This document shows positions 15,310 to 23,900 of a stretch of 46,840 nt of DNA, piece by piece; within the stretch, counting starts at the first letter, position 1, and the number at the start of each line of letters is the position of its first letter. Origin of the DNA: Gp13-AA77 sp036521995 (GTDB lineage: Bacteria > Acidobacteriota > Terriglobia > UBA7540); NCBI GenBank assembly GCA_036521995.1, contig DATDGR010000088.1, positions 1 to 46,840 of the forward strand. Reading direction: 5' to 3'. The notes under the pieces are model-generated. The model did no database searches and was not told the DNA's origin. It worked only from the letters and a program-made list of their open reading frames with translations. The translations under genes and the position numbers were made by a program.

Positions 15310-18189
15310 ATGCCGAAGATACTCGATCTTAAGAGCACGATCAATCTGCCGCAGACGAAATTCGCCATGAAGGCCAACCTGCCCCAGAACGAGCCCCATT
15401 GGCTCGAAAAGTGGGCGCACGAGGACCTTTATGGCCAGATTCGGCGCTCGCGCGCAGGGGCGCCGAATTTCACGCTGCACGACGGTCCGCCTTACGCCAA
15501 TGGCCGCATCCACCTCGGCACGGCGCTCAACAAGATTCTTAAAGACCTGATCGTTAAGTCGAAGACGCTGGCGGGTTTCGACGCCCCCTACCGGCCGGGT
15601 TGGGACTGCCACGGCTTGCCGGTCGAACACAACGTCGACAAGGAGCTCGGCCCGCGCAAGGCCCAGATGTCGGTGGTGGAGGTTCGCCGCGCCTGCCGGC
15701 GCTACGCGGACAAATTTCTTGATCTTCAACGGCAGGACTTCAAGCGCCTCGGGATTTTCGGCGAATGGGAACAGCCCTATTCCACGATGTCTCCCGACTA
15801 TGAGGCGCACACCGCCGAAGCCTTTCTCAAGTTCCTCGATCAAGGTTACGTCTACCGCGGCCTCAAGCCGGTCTATTGGTGCATCCGCGACCGTACGGCG
15901 CTGGCCGAGGCCGAGGTGGAGTACGAGAATCATCGCAGCCCGTCCATCTACGTGCGTTACCGGCTGATCAGCGATCCGGCCGCCATCCACCCTTCGCTGG
16001 CTGGCCGCCGTATGTGGGTGATCATCTGGACCACCACGCCCTGGACGCTTCCGGCCAGTATGGCGGTGGCCTTCCACCCCGATTTCGAGTACGTGGCCGT
16101 GCAGAGTTCGGATTCGTCCGATGTCTATCTCCTCGAGGCCCGCCGCCTCGATCCCACCCTGACCGAGACCGGTCTCGACGCCCGTACGGTTCTGGCTCGT
16201 GTCCCCGGACGCAAGCTCGAGCGCACCGAATTTCAGCACCCGTTCCTGGAGCGGAAGGTGCTCGGTGTGCTTGCCGATTACGTCACCGCTGAGGACGGGA
16301 CGGGCGCGGTTCACACTGCTCCGGGACATGGCCGTGAAGACTTTGAGACCGGCGTTCGATACGGCATCCAGATCTACAACCCGGTCAACGATCGTGGAGA
16401 GTTCACCGAAGGCCTGTCCGAGTACCGGGGTAAGACTGTTTTTGAAGCCAACGGAGCCATCGTTGAACTGCTCAAGGCGCGCCATGCGCTGGTGGGACCG
16501 CCGCACTCCCTGGACCACTCCTATCCGCACTGCTGGCGCTGTCATCAACCGGTGATCTTCCGCACCAGCAATCAGTGGTTTATCGCCATCGATCACAGCG
16601 GATTCCGTCAGAGCGCCCTGGAGGAGATCAAAAAGGTCACCTGGTCGCCGGAGTGGGGCGAGGGGCGGATGGCCAACATGGTGGCCACTCGGCCGGACTG
16701 GTGCATTTCGCGGCAACGGGCCTGGGGTGTGCCCATTACGGTCTTCTGCTGTGACTCGTGCGGCAAGCCCTTGATGGACGCGAAGGCGGCGCGGCCCGCC
16801 ATCGAGCTGTTCAGGAAAGAAGGTGCTGACGCCTGGTATACCCACCCGGTTGAGGACTTGATCGAGCCGGGGACAGTCTGCCCCTCCTGCGGCAGCTCCC
16901 TGTTTCGCAAGGAGACCGACATCCTGGACGTCTGGTTCGACTCCGGGTCGAGCCAGTATGCCGTGCTCGGGCGCAGGCCGGACCTGCCCTGGCCCGCCGA
17001 CGTCTATATCGAGGGCGGCGATCAGCATCGCGGCTGGTTCCAGAGTTCGCTGCTGCTGGGCATGATCACGAACGGCGGCGCACCCTACCGTGAGGTGCTC
17101 ACCGTAGGCTGGACGCTGGATCCTCAGGGCCGCGCCATGTCGAAATCACTGGGCAACGGCATTGACCCGAACGATGTGATTCGCACGCACGGGGCGGAGA
17201 TCCTGCGGCTGTGGGTGGGATCGGTCGATTTCCGCGAAGACGTAGTGCTCTCGGAGCAGATTCTGGACCGGGTCTCGGAGGCTTATCGCAAGCTCCGTAA
17301 CACCTTCCGCTACTGCCTGGGAAACCTCTACGATTTCGATCCGGAGCAGCACCCTGAGAATCCCGAAGCCATGGAAGAGATCGACGCCTGGGCGCTCCAG
17401 CGCACTTCCGAAGTGCTTGATGAAGTGCAGCGGGCTTATCAGGAATACGCCTTTCACCGGGTCTACCGCGCGCTCTACGATTTCGCCACCATTGACCTGA
17501 GCGCCTTCTACTTCGATATCCTGAAGGACCGGCTCTACACCGCTCCGGCGGCCTCGGCGCGCCGCCGGGCAGCCCAGTGGACGCTCTACCGCATCGCGGA
17601 TTCGCTGGCCCGAGCCCTCGCCCCGATCCTGACCTTCACCGCCGAAGAGGTGTGGTCGCAACTGCCGGGCCGCGGATGGCGCGAACCGAGCGTGCATCAG
17701 GCGACCTTTGTGTCGGCCGACGAACTGCGGCGAAAGGTTCCCAAGAGGTATGCACCTAGCCTTTCCAACTGGCCTCGACTAATCGCCATTCGTAACGAAG
17801 TTCTGAGGGTGCTCGAGTTCAAGCGGCAGGAAGGGCTCATCGGCAGCGCGCTTGAGGCGAAGGTAAACCTAACGCCATCCGACGACACCGTCCAGCTGCT
17901 GGAAAACTACCGCCGGTTTTTGCCCTTCCTCTTTATCGTCTCTCAAGTGAAGCTCGACAACTCCGGAACTCCTACCGACGGCGCCTCTGCTGCCGCTTCA
18001 CTGGGCTCCGGGTATAGGAAGCCGCCCGGCGCGGTTGACAGACTCACGGTGGCGGTCGAGCGCGCCACGGGCTCGAAGTGCGCCCGCTGCTGGAATTACT
18101 CGGACCACGTGGGCGAGGACCCGGAGTATCCCACGGTTTGCGAGCGGTGCTCAGCGGCGCTTCGGGAGATTGAGGGCCATCCTGAATAA
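15310..18189 (+). CDS. ileS: Isoleucyl-tRNA synthetase
   Basis: The 959-residue class I enzyme charges tRNA-Ile and edits valine. The start ATG follows GGAGGACTG. Visible motifs are PYANGRIHLG (HIGH box, residues 61-70), GWDCHGLPVE, editing-domain segments (IWTTTPWTLPASMAVAFHP, DGTGAVHTAPGHG), DVWFDSGSS, and a KMSKS loop variant AMSKS (609-613). A C-terminal zinc finger (CARCWNYS with ERCSAAL) completes the bacterial-type enzyme. Length is close to the usual ~930-940. It heads a plus-strand run with the 60-aa ORF, lspA and the RluD-type gene. Confidence 0.97.
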   Translation: MPKILDLKSTINLPQTKFAMKANLPQNEPHWLEKWAHEDLYGQIRRSRAGAPNFTLHDGPPYANGRIHLGTALNKILKDLIVKSKTLAGFDAPYRPGWDCHGLPVEHNVDKELGPRKAQMSVVEVRRACRRYADKFLDLQRQDFKRLGIFGEWEQPYSTMSPDYEAHTAEAFLKFLDQGYVYRGLKPVYWCIRDRTALAEAEVEYENHRSPSIYVRYRLISDPAAIHPSLAGRRMWVIIWTTTPWTLPASMAVAFHPDFEYVAVQSSDSSDVYLLEARRLDPTLTETGLDARTVLARVPGRKLERTEFQHPFLERKVLGVLADYVTAEDGTGAVHTAPGHGREDFETGVRYGIQIYNPVNDRGEFTEGLSEYRGKTVFEANGAIVELLKARHALVGPPHSLDHSYPHCWRCHQPVIFRTSNQWFIAIDHSGFRQSALEEIKKVTWSPEWGEGRMANMVATRPDWCISRQRAWGVPITVFCCDSCGKPLMDAKAARPAIELFRKEGADAWYTHPVEDLIEPGTVCPSCGSSLFRKETDILDVWFDSGSSQYAVLGRRPDLPWPADVYIEGGDQHRGWFQSSLLLGMITNGGAPYREVLTVGWTLDPQGRAMSKSLGNGIDPNDVIRTHGAEILRLWVGSVDFREDVVLSEQILDRVSEAYRKLRNTFRYCLGNLYDFDPEQHPENPEAMEEIDAWALQRTSEVLDEVQRAYQEYAFHRVYRALYDFATIDLSAFYFDILKDRLYTAPAASARRRAAQWTLYRIADSLARALAPILTFTAEEVWSQLPGRGWREPSVHQATFVSADELRRKVPKRYAPSLSNWPRLIAIRNEVLRVLEFKRQEGLIGSALEAKVNLTPSDDTVQLLENYRRFLPFLFIVSQVKLDNSGTPTDGASAAASLGSGYRKPPGAVDRLTVAVERATGSKCARCWNYSDHVGEDPEYPTVCERCSAALREIEGHPE

Positions 18190-18199
18190 TGTGTGACCT

Positions 18200-18382
18200 G
18201 TGTCTGGAAAGCAGCACCGAGTGTCACCGAGTCCCGACACCGCCTCCTATGAACCTATCCAGTACCTTATCTACGTTCGTGAAAAGGTCGAGCGCGGCCT
18301 CGAGGATATCGCACAGGGACGGATTGTGAGTCAGGAAGAAGTTGAGCGCTGGATGGCGAAGTGGATCGAAACGCATGCCTGA
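18200..18382 (+). CDS. Small protein between ileS and lspA, antitoxin-like sequence
   Basis: A GTG-initiated 60-codon frame begins 10 bp after the ileS stop and overlaps the lspA start by 8 bp, so it is tightly coupled with both neighbours. The product contains YVREKVERGLEDIAQGRIVS followed by QEEVERWMAKW. This amphipathic pattern (…GLEDxxxGRVVxxEEVxxW) is common in small ParD/RelB-type antitoxin-like proteins of many bacteria. No toxin gene is next to it. I consider it a real gene because of its spacing and its soluble helical composition, but its role is unknown. A stand-alone regulator or a coupling peptide for lspA translation are both possible. Confidence 0.6.
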   Translation: MSGKQHRVSPSPDTASYEPIQYLIYVREKVERGLEDIAQGRIVSQEEVERWMAKWIETHA

Positions 18383-18893
18383 GACCCTGCCTGCCAGCGC
18401 CCGAAGCATCTCCCGCCTGGCCTATATACTGATCGCCACCGCTGTTTTCATCGCCGACCAGATGACAAAGGGTATGGTGGAGCGCCGCATTTCGCCGTAC
18501 GAGGTGATTCCGGTCATTCCGCACTTGCTGAACCTGACCCACACCAAGAATCCGGGCGCCGCCTTCGGCCTGTTTGCGGATTCACCGGCGCCCTGGAAAA
18601 CGGCCTTTCTGGTAATCGTCTCAGCCCTGCTGATCGCCACTGTGGTGGGCGTGGTGTGGCGCAGCCGTCGGCTCACTTGGCAGGCGGGCGTGGGCCTTTC
18701 GTTGATCCTGGGCGGCGCCATCAGCAACCTGGTGGACCGCATCCGGTTCGGCCGCGTGGTCGATTTTCTGGACCTCTATTTCCGCAGCTACCATTGGTAC
18801 ACTTTCAATCTGGCGGATAGCGCTATCGTGGCCGGCGCCTTCTTCCTCATCTTGCGGGTGGTGTTTGAAGACAGACCGGAAACCAGAAACTAG
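18375..18893 (+). CDS. lspA: Lipoprotein signal peptidase LspA
   Basis: LspA is the inner-membrane aspartyl protease that removes signal peptides from prolipoproteins. From ATG 18375 it has 172 residues. Four membrane helices are apparent (AYILIATAVFIADQMT; TAFLVIVSALLIATVVGVVW; AGVGLSLILGGAISNLVD; ADSAIVAGAFFLILRVV). Family signatures include NPGAAFG, GGAISNLVDRIRFGRVVDF with the first catalytic Asp, and FNLADSAI with the second. The gene order ileS-lspA is widespread. The start overlaps the end of the 60-aa ORF. The last codons and stop form the left arm of an inverted repeat (18883-18960). Confidence 0.95.
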   Translation: MPETLPASARSISRLAYILIATAVFIADQMTKGMVERRISPYEVIPVIPHLLNLTHTKNPGAAFGLFADSPAPWKTAFLVIVSALLIATVVGVVWRSRRLTWQAGVGLSLILGGAISNLVDRIRFGRVVDFLDLYFRSYHWYTFNLADSAIVAGAFFLILRVVFEDRPETRN

Positions 18894-18960
18894 AAACCGG
18901 AGGGAGTTTCCCTGTTTGGTGCCTGGCTCTTGATCCTGGTCTCTGCTTTCTAATTTCTGG
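18883..18960. repeat. Imperfect palindrome between lspA and the pseudouridine synthase gene
   Basis: CCAGAAACTAGAAA (18883-18896) is matched by TTTCTAATTTCTGG (18947-18960) as inverted arms with 13 of 14 pairs. AGGGAGTTTCCCT forms a small inner hairpin. The left arm overlaps the lspA stop and the right arm ends 2 bp before the next ATG, so the element fills the whole spacer. The low-complexity AGAAAC/CTGG style resembles dispersed intergenic repeats. Confidence 0.55.
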
Positions 18961-18962
18961 CG

Positions 18963-19898
18963 ATGTCCGAGACTCGCGAATTCGTTGTGTCCGCCGAAGA
19001 CGGGGGAGCGCGCCTCGACGTTTTCCTCGCCCGGCGGATGCCGGACTGGAGCCGCAACCAGGTGCAGCGGCAGATCCGCTGCGGGCTGGTGACGGTCGGC
19101 GCCCGAACCGCGTATAAGGCCGGTGAAGAGATCGCGGCCGGCGACCGCGTTGCCATCCGCGCGTCGCGGCACGAACTGCGGGCCACTCCGGAAGAGCTGC
19201 CCCTCGATATTGTTTACGAAGATGACGACCTTGTGGTGGTCAACAAACCCGCCGGCATGGTGGTTCACGTCGGGGCTGGAGTCCGCTCGGGAACGCTGGT
19301 CAATGCGCTGCTGCATCACATCGGCACGCTCGCCCGCGCCGGTGGCGATCTGCGGCCGGGCATCGTGCACCGGCTGGACCGCATGACCTCAGGCCTGGTG
19401 ATTGTGGCCAAAAGTGATCAGGCCCACCGCAACCTCTCTGACCAGTTCAAGAGCCGTGAGGTTCGTAAGACCTATCTCGCTCTGGTTCACGGACGCGTGG
19501 GACCGGAGCGCGGCGGGATCGGAGCGCCCGTGGGCCGCGACCCGCGCCGGCGCATTCGCATGCGGACCTCCGGTCTGGCGGCGCGCGCAGCCCAAACTGA
19601 GTACGCCGTGCTGCGGCGTTTCCCGCACTTCACCTTGCTCGAAGTGCATCCGCTGACCGGCCGCACGCATCAGATCCGCGTCCACCTCGCGTCCATCGGC
19701 CACCCTGTCGCCGGCGACACGCTTTACGGCGCGCCCTCGAAGCATCGGATCGGCAGCCACGAAGAGAAGACGCTGGACCGGAACTTCCTGCACGCCGCCG
19801 CCATCCGATTCCGCCATCCTTCAAGCGGCGAGGAGCTGGCCTTCGAGGTGCCTCTGCCGTCGGAGCTCGAACGATTCCTGGCCCGGATCGGAGGCTAG
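18963..19898 (+). CDS. rluD: RluA/RluD-family pseudouridine synthase
   Basis: The 311-residue protein has an N-terminal S4 RNA-binding domain (~residues 17-65, RLDVFLARRMPDWSRNQVQR) and the RluA-type catalytic domain. Hallmarks are VVNKPAGMVVHVG, GIVHRLDRMTSGLVIVAKSD with catalytic Asp139, and LTGRTHQIRVHLASIGHPV. RluD makes pseudouridines in helix 69 of 23S rRNA. The S4 domain and its place after lspA fit RluD (the lspA-rluD pairing is common in Bacillus-like and other genomes), but RluC-type specificity cannot be excluded. It is the last gene of the ileS run. Confidence 0.9.
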   Translation: MSETREFVVSAEDGGARLDVFLARRMPDWSRNQVQRQIRCGLVTVGARTAYKAGEEIAAGDRVAIRASRHELRATPEELPLDIVYEDDDLVVVNKPAGMVVHVGAGVRSGTLVNALLHHIGTLARAGGDLRPGIVHRLDRMTSGLVIVAKSDQAHRNLSDQFKSREVRKTYLALVHGRVGPERGGIGAPVGRDPRRRIRMRTSGLAARAAQTEYAVLRRFPHFTLLEVHPLTGRTHQIRVHLASIGHPVAGDTLYGAPSKHRIGSHEEKTLDRNFLHAAAIRFRHPSSGEELAFEVPLPSELERFLARIGG

Positions 19899-20557
19899 CC
19901 CGGAGGCTAGCAACGGGGCCTCAGCTTGGGCGAGGCACTGAGGTCGACCGGGCGGGCATTTCCGGCGTCGGTCGTTCCCACATGCAGATCGAGTCTCCGT
20001 TTTTCTCTCCGCATGATCGCAATCAGACGGGCGGAGGGTGCAGGATTCTGTCTGTCTGATCGCAAATCCTTGGCACGCTGAACCGGTACCCGGGCCGCGG
20101 TTCCAACGATCCAAAACCACGAGTAAACCCGGGTTTGAACTCTGCTGTCGGCGTGGCGGGAGCCCACCCCTCGAGACTGGAATTGCGGTGATCTAGTAGG
20201 GGAAAAAACCTCGGACTTGTAACCGTTTGATCGAAAAAAGGATGGCCAGTACTTGTCCTTTGAACGCCAAAAAACTAAAAGTGTGCAAAAGGGTAACACT
20301 TTTCGAGAGTTGTAGTCAGCTTTTCGGAAGGGTCAAACCCCTTCACCGCTGGCTGGCACATCTTCACGGTGTCTTACGATAACACATCATATAATCGTAT
20401 CTGTTATAGAACGAAACGTGGTCCCGGTTTAGTGTTTTAAGATTACGTTATTACATCGTATGACTCGCACTTCGGCCGGGATCAGCGAAGCATGGGCGCG
20501 CGACCGGACAACCTTACGTCGGCCAACTTTGCTCGGCCTACCTCGGCCGACTTTGGC
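19899..20557. other. Convergent intergenic region with AT-rich core and several small palindromes
   Basis: This 659-bp stretch lies between the 3' ends of two convergent genes. Just after rluD there is a short tandem GGAGGCTAG duplication and a CCTCAG/CTGAGG hairpin without T-run. ATCAGAC (20022-20028) is matched by GTCTGAT (20054-20060). AAAAGTGT (20277-20284) and ACACTTTT (20296-20303) form an 8-bp stem that could terminate transcription in both directions. From about 20200 to 20470 the DNA is clearly more AT-rich than its surroundings and contains TATAAT-like strings (20391). A degenerate duplicated GGCCNACTTTG/GGCCTACNT unit lies at 20520-20562. No frame resembles a known protein. Confidence 0.5.
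20277..20303. terminator. Possible bidirectional terminator hairpin
   Basis: AAAAGTGT and ACACTTTT form an 8-bp stem around an 11-nt loop, with A-rich flank on one side and T-rich arm on the other. It lies between convergent genes. The stem is AT-rich and weak, so this is tentative. Confidence 0.35.
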
Positions 20558-20947
20558 CTACTTCGAGCTGTCCGCCGCCTCGACCTTCTCAATAACGATC
20601 GCCCGCGAACCACCCTTGGTGTACACCGTGCCGGTCACGCTGACCATCTTTCCAGCATAGCCAACGAGCTTGTCGTTCTGGCCCGCGGCCGGCGTCTCGG
20701 CGGAGATGGGCCAGTAGATGATTCCGTCTTCGGTCTGGATCGCCAGATCGGAACCCGCCTTGGCGCACGCGATCGCGCAGTCGGGGCTGATCGGCTTCTT
20801 GAGATGTTTGGTGAAGGTGCAGGCCGAGTCGATGACATAGCCTTTGACCGTCGTGGGACTGGTCGCGCCGCGACCCACCATGGCCCCGGACGCGAGGGCC
20901 AAGCCTGTTAAGACTAGCGCTGCCAGCCAAAACCGGAATGTTCTCAT
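20558..20947 (-). CDS. Small secreted protein, conserved-looking, function unknown
   Basis: The 129-residue product starts at ATG 20947 behind an AGGAGGA ribosome-binding site. It has a signal peptide (FWLAALVLTGLALASGAM). The mature part begins VKGYVIDSACTFTKHLKKP and continues with DCAIACAKAGSDLAI and GKMVSVTGTVYTKGGSRAI near the end. The layout (a cysteine motif C…DCxxxC followed by an OB-like strand pattern) resembles small exported proteins I associate with Acidobacteria, some of which may bind metal, but I cannot name a characterised homologue. It lies 43 bp downstream of the TonB-dependent receptor and on the same strand, so co-transcription is likely. Confidence 0.75.
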   Translation of the reverse strand: MRTFRFWLAALVLTGLALASGAMVGRGATSPTTVKGYVIDSACTFTKHLKKPISPDCAIACAKAGSDLAIQTEDGIIYWPISAETPAAGQNDKLVGYAGKMVSVTGTVYTKGGSRAIVIEKVEAADSSK

Positions 20948-20989
20948 ATTTTCCTCCTGATTGAGATCTTAGCAGTAGGCGTTCGGGTG

Positions 20990-23900
20990 TCAGAATAAGA
21001 ACTTCAGTGCGAACTGGAACTGCCTGGGCGGCAGGGCGCTTTGCACCTGGCCGAAGGTCGGCGAGCTAATATCGTCATTGGGCACGGCGAAGTTCACCCG
21101 GTTCAGGATGTTGAACGCCTCGGCGCGAAACTGAAGGCTCTTCGATTCTCCCAGGCGGAAGCCCTTGAAGAGCGCAAAGTCCCACTGCGCCAGGCCCGCG
21201 GCCTGCACCACGTTCCGGCCGGCATTGCCGAAGGTGCCGAGCTGGGTGACGCGTTGAAAGGCCTGGGTATTGAACCATTCACCTGCGGTCTTGGGACCAT
21301 CGTTCGGATTAGCGACCAGGTTCGGCCGGTCACCCACGAACCCGGAGATCTCAGGAGACTGGCCTTGGAGTGACGGATCACTGGAGTCGTAGACGGTGAA
21401 GGGCGTTCCGGTGGAGGCCGAGAAAATGCCGTTCAACTGCCAGTTACCGAAAGCGTGCTGGTACCAGTTCTGCGCATCCTTCCAGAATGGGAGCTGCCAC
21501 TCGTAGCTGAACACGAAGCGGTGCCGGGCATCGAACAGCGACCGGCCGTATTCTGCCTCGAGGTCCCAGGGATTCTGCGCCAGATCGTTTTCACCGGCCA
21601 CGAGTTGTGGCGCGGAGCCGCTCATGTTGAAGCTCGAGACGTCATCGAGCGTCTTCGAGTAGGTGTAGGAAGCGAGGAAGGCCAAGCCGTAGCTCAGGCG
21701 CTTTCGCAGGCTCGCCTGAAGTGCGTTGTAATTCGAGTTTGCGATGCCGGCGATGAGCCCGATCGAGCCGTAGAAGCAGTTGGTGGGATCGGCCGGCGTG
21801 CAGCCCGAGTAGGGCCGGTAGAGATTGACGTTCTGCTGCTCGCCCGCAATGCAGTCTGACTGCTCGGAGATGGGCAGCGTGGAGCAGAGCGTGGCCGGAT
21901 TGCTCTCGATGAAGCGCGGTAGCTTGGTGCCCTTGGTGCCGACGTAGCCGAGCTCGAGGAGCCAACTAGCGCCGAACGAGCGTTGCACCGTGAAATTCCA
22001 GTCTTGAGCGTACGGCAGCCGCAGATTGGGATCGAGCGTGAGCAGGGTCAAGGTTTGAGCCCCGTTAAAGACGGGCGCGAACGGGTCCGGCCCGGGCGGA
22101 AGCGGGTTAGCAAAGTTGGGCGGAAACGACTCTTGAATGGTCTTGAACCAAGGAGGAGCGCTTTCCGGTGTTTGCAGAGGACCGCCTTCGCCGTTGTAAT
22201 AGGGGTCATAGAAGATGCCGTAGGCGGCGCGGACAACCGAGCGTCCGCTTCCCGTCGGATCCCAGGCAAAGCCAGCACGCGGCGCGAAAGCTCGATACTC
22301 CCTCTGCACCAAACCCGGTCCCACGCCGGGATCACCGGGATAAAGCAGACCTGGGGACGCGCTCGGAATCACCTTCGACTGGGCGCCCGGCTCAAACAGG
22401 GCCGTCTCGTTGTTGATCTCACTGTAAGGCTGGGGCAATTCGTAGCGTAGGCCGACATTCACCGTCAGGCGGGAGGTGGGTTTGTAGCTGTCCTGAATGT
22501 AGAGGTTCTCGTTACTGGCCCGCAGCCCTCGTGGGAGCTTGCCCCCGCCCTGGAGGAAGACCACCGGCTGACCGATCAGCAAGTCAGCGAAGGCGTCGCC
22601 GATGATGGGAACCGGAGCGAAGACAAAAAAGCCGTTCGAGGCGATGCCCATCAGTGTGTTGAGCTGATCGCGCTGAAACTCGCCGCCGAACTTCAAATCG
22701 TGTTTGCCTCGGACCCAGGACAGGGAGTCCGTGAAGGAATATGTGTTCTGGTAGCTGTTCGCCGGCCCTGTTATTGGATTTCCGGCCGAAGCATAGCCCC
22801 CGACCTCGATGAATGGCGGCCCGGCCTGGGCGGCCAGCGTCGGCGAGTACTGGAATCCCAGTGAGGAGAGCGGCGTGTGGTTGGTGGCCTGACCGAACAG
22901 GAACTTGTTCCGCAAGAAAGAAAATCGAGCCACGTTTACAATGCTCGGTGAAAACGAGTGCGTCTCTTCCAGGGCGGCGTTCTGGGCGCGATAGCCTTCG
23001 CCCACCGGGAATCCGGGCACGTTGCTTCCCGAAATCGGAAGCGGGTCAAGTTGGGAACCGTTGTTGAATAGGTAATGGAATGAGAGTGTGTCGCGGACGG
23101 AAAGATAATGGTCGACGCGAACACCAAACTGGTCTGAATCATTCTGCAATATCTGGGTCGTGGCATACGAATTGGGGCCGTAGTTGGGCGAATTTGGGAG
23201 TGGATAGAAGGCCAGCAGATTTTGCGAGACCGTATTGAGCTGATCGGCGGGAATCTTGTTGAACGGATAGGGCTGCCCATTAGGGGGAACGAATACGTTC
23301 ACCAACTGGGTTCCGTTCGGATCGGCGCAAAACCCCTGAGGAGTGTACGTGGAGCACAAGGCAGAGAAGTCGCCCTGCCGCTCGGCCACGGTGGGGACCG
23401 TCGTGAGCAATGTCTCGCCCTGCCGGTTGCGGAAGCCTTCGTAGTAGGCAAAGAAAAAGGTCTTGTCTCGCCGGATCGGACCGCCTACCGTGCCCCCGAA
23501 CTGATTCTGCTTCAGCGGATCGGTGTTCACCGAGAAGAAATTGCGCGCGTCCAAGACGTCGTTCCGCAAGAAGTCGTACACGTCCCCATGGAACTGGTTC
23601 GATCCCGAGCGGGTCACGATACTGGTGTTGGACCCGGAGTTGTGGCCAAACTCGGCCGAGGCCGTGTTGGTAAGAATCCGGAACTCCGCGATGGCGTCCG
23701 GCGGCGGCTTGAGCACGAATCCGGCATTGACGCTGTTGTAGTTCTCCGCCCCGTCGACGAGGAATTGATTCGACTCCGGCCGCTGGCCATTCACGGCGTA
23801 GGACTGGCCGGCCCGGAGCGATCCCCCGGCTATCTGAAGGCCCTGCGGCAGGGGAGCGGTGCCGGGCAGGAGCAATCCAAGCTGGGAAAAGTTGCGGCCG

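Noticed and set aside
15280..17028. Long 582-codon minus-strand frame opposite ileS
   Set aside because: It is antisense to a clear IleS and its translation is rich in His, Arg and Gly without motifs, as expected from a shadow frame in GC-rich DNA.
20130..20175. tRNA-like T-arm string (TTCAAAC) on the minus strand
   Set aside because: The flanking bases do not pair as a T-stem and no cloverleaf can be built.
19907..20299. 130-codon minus-strand frame in the convergent gap
   Set aside because: No ribosome-binding site, no motif, and amino-acid composition typical of random frame translation.
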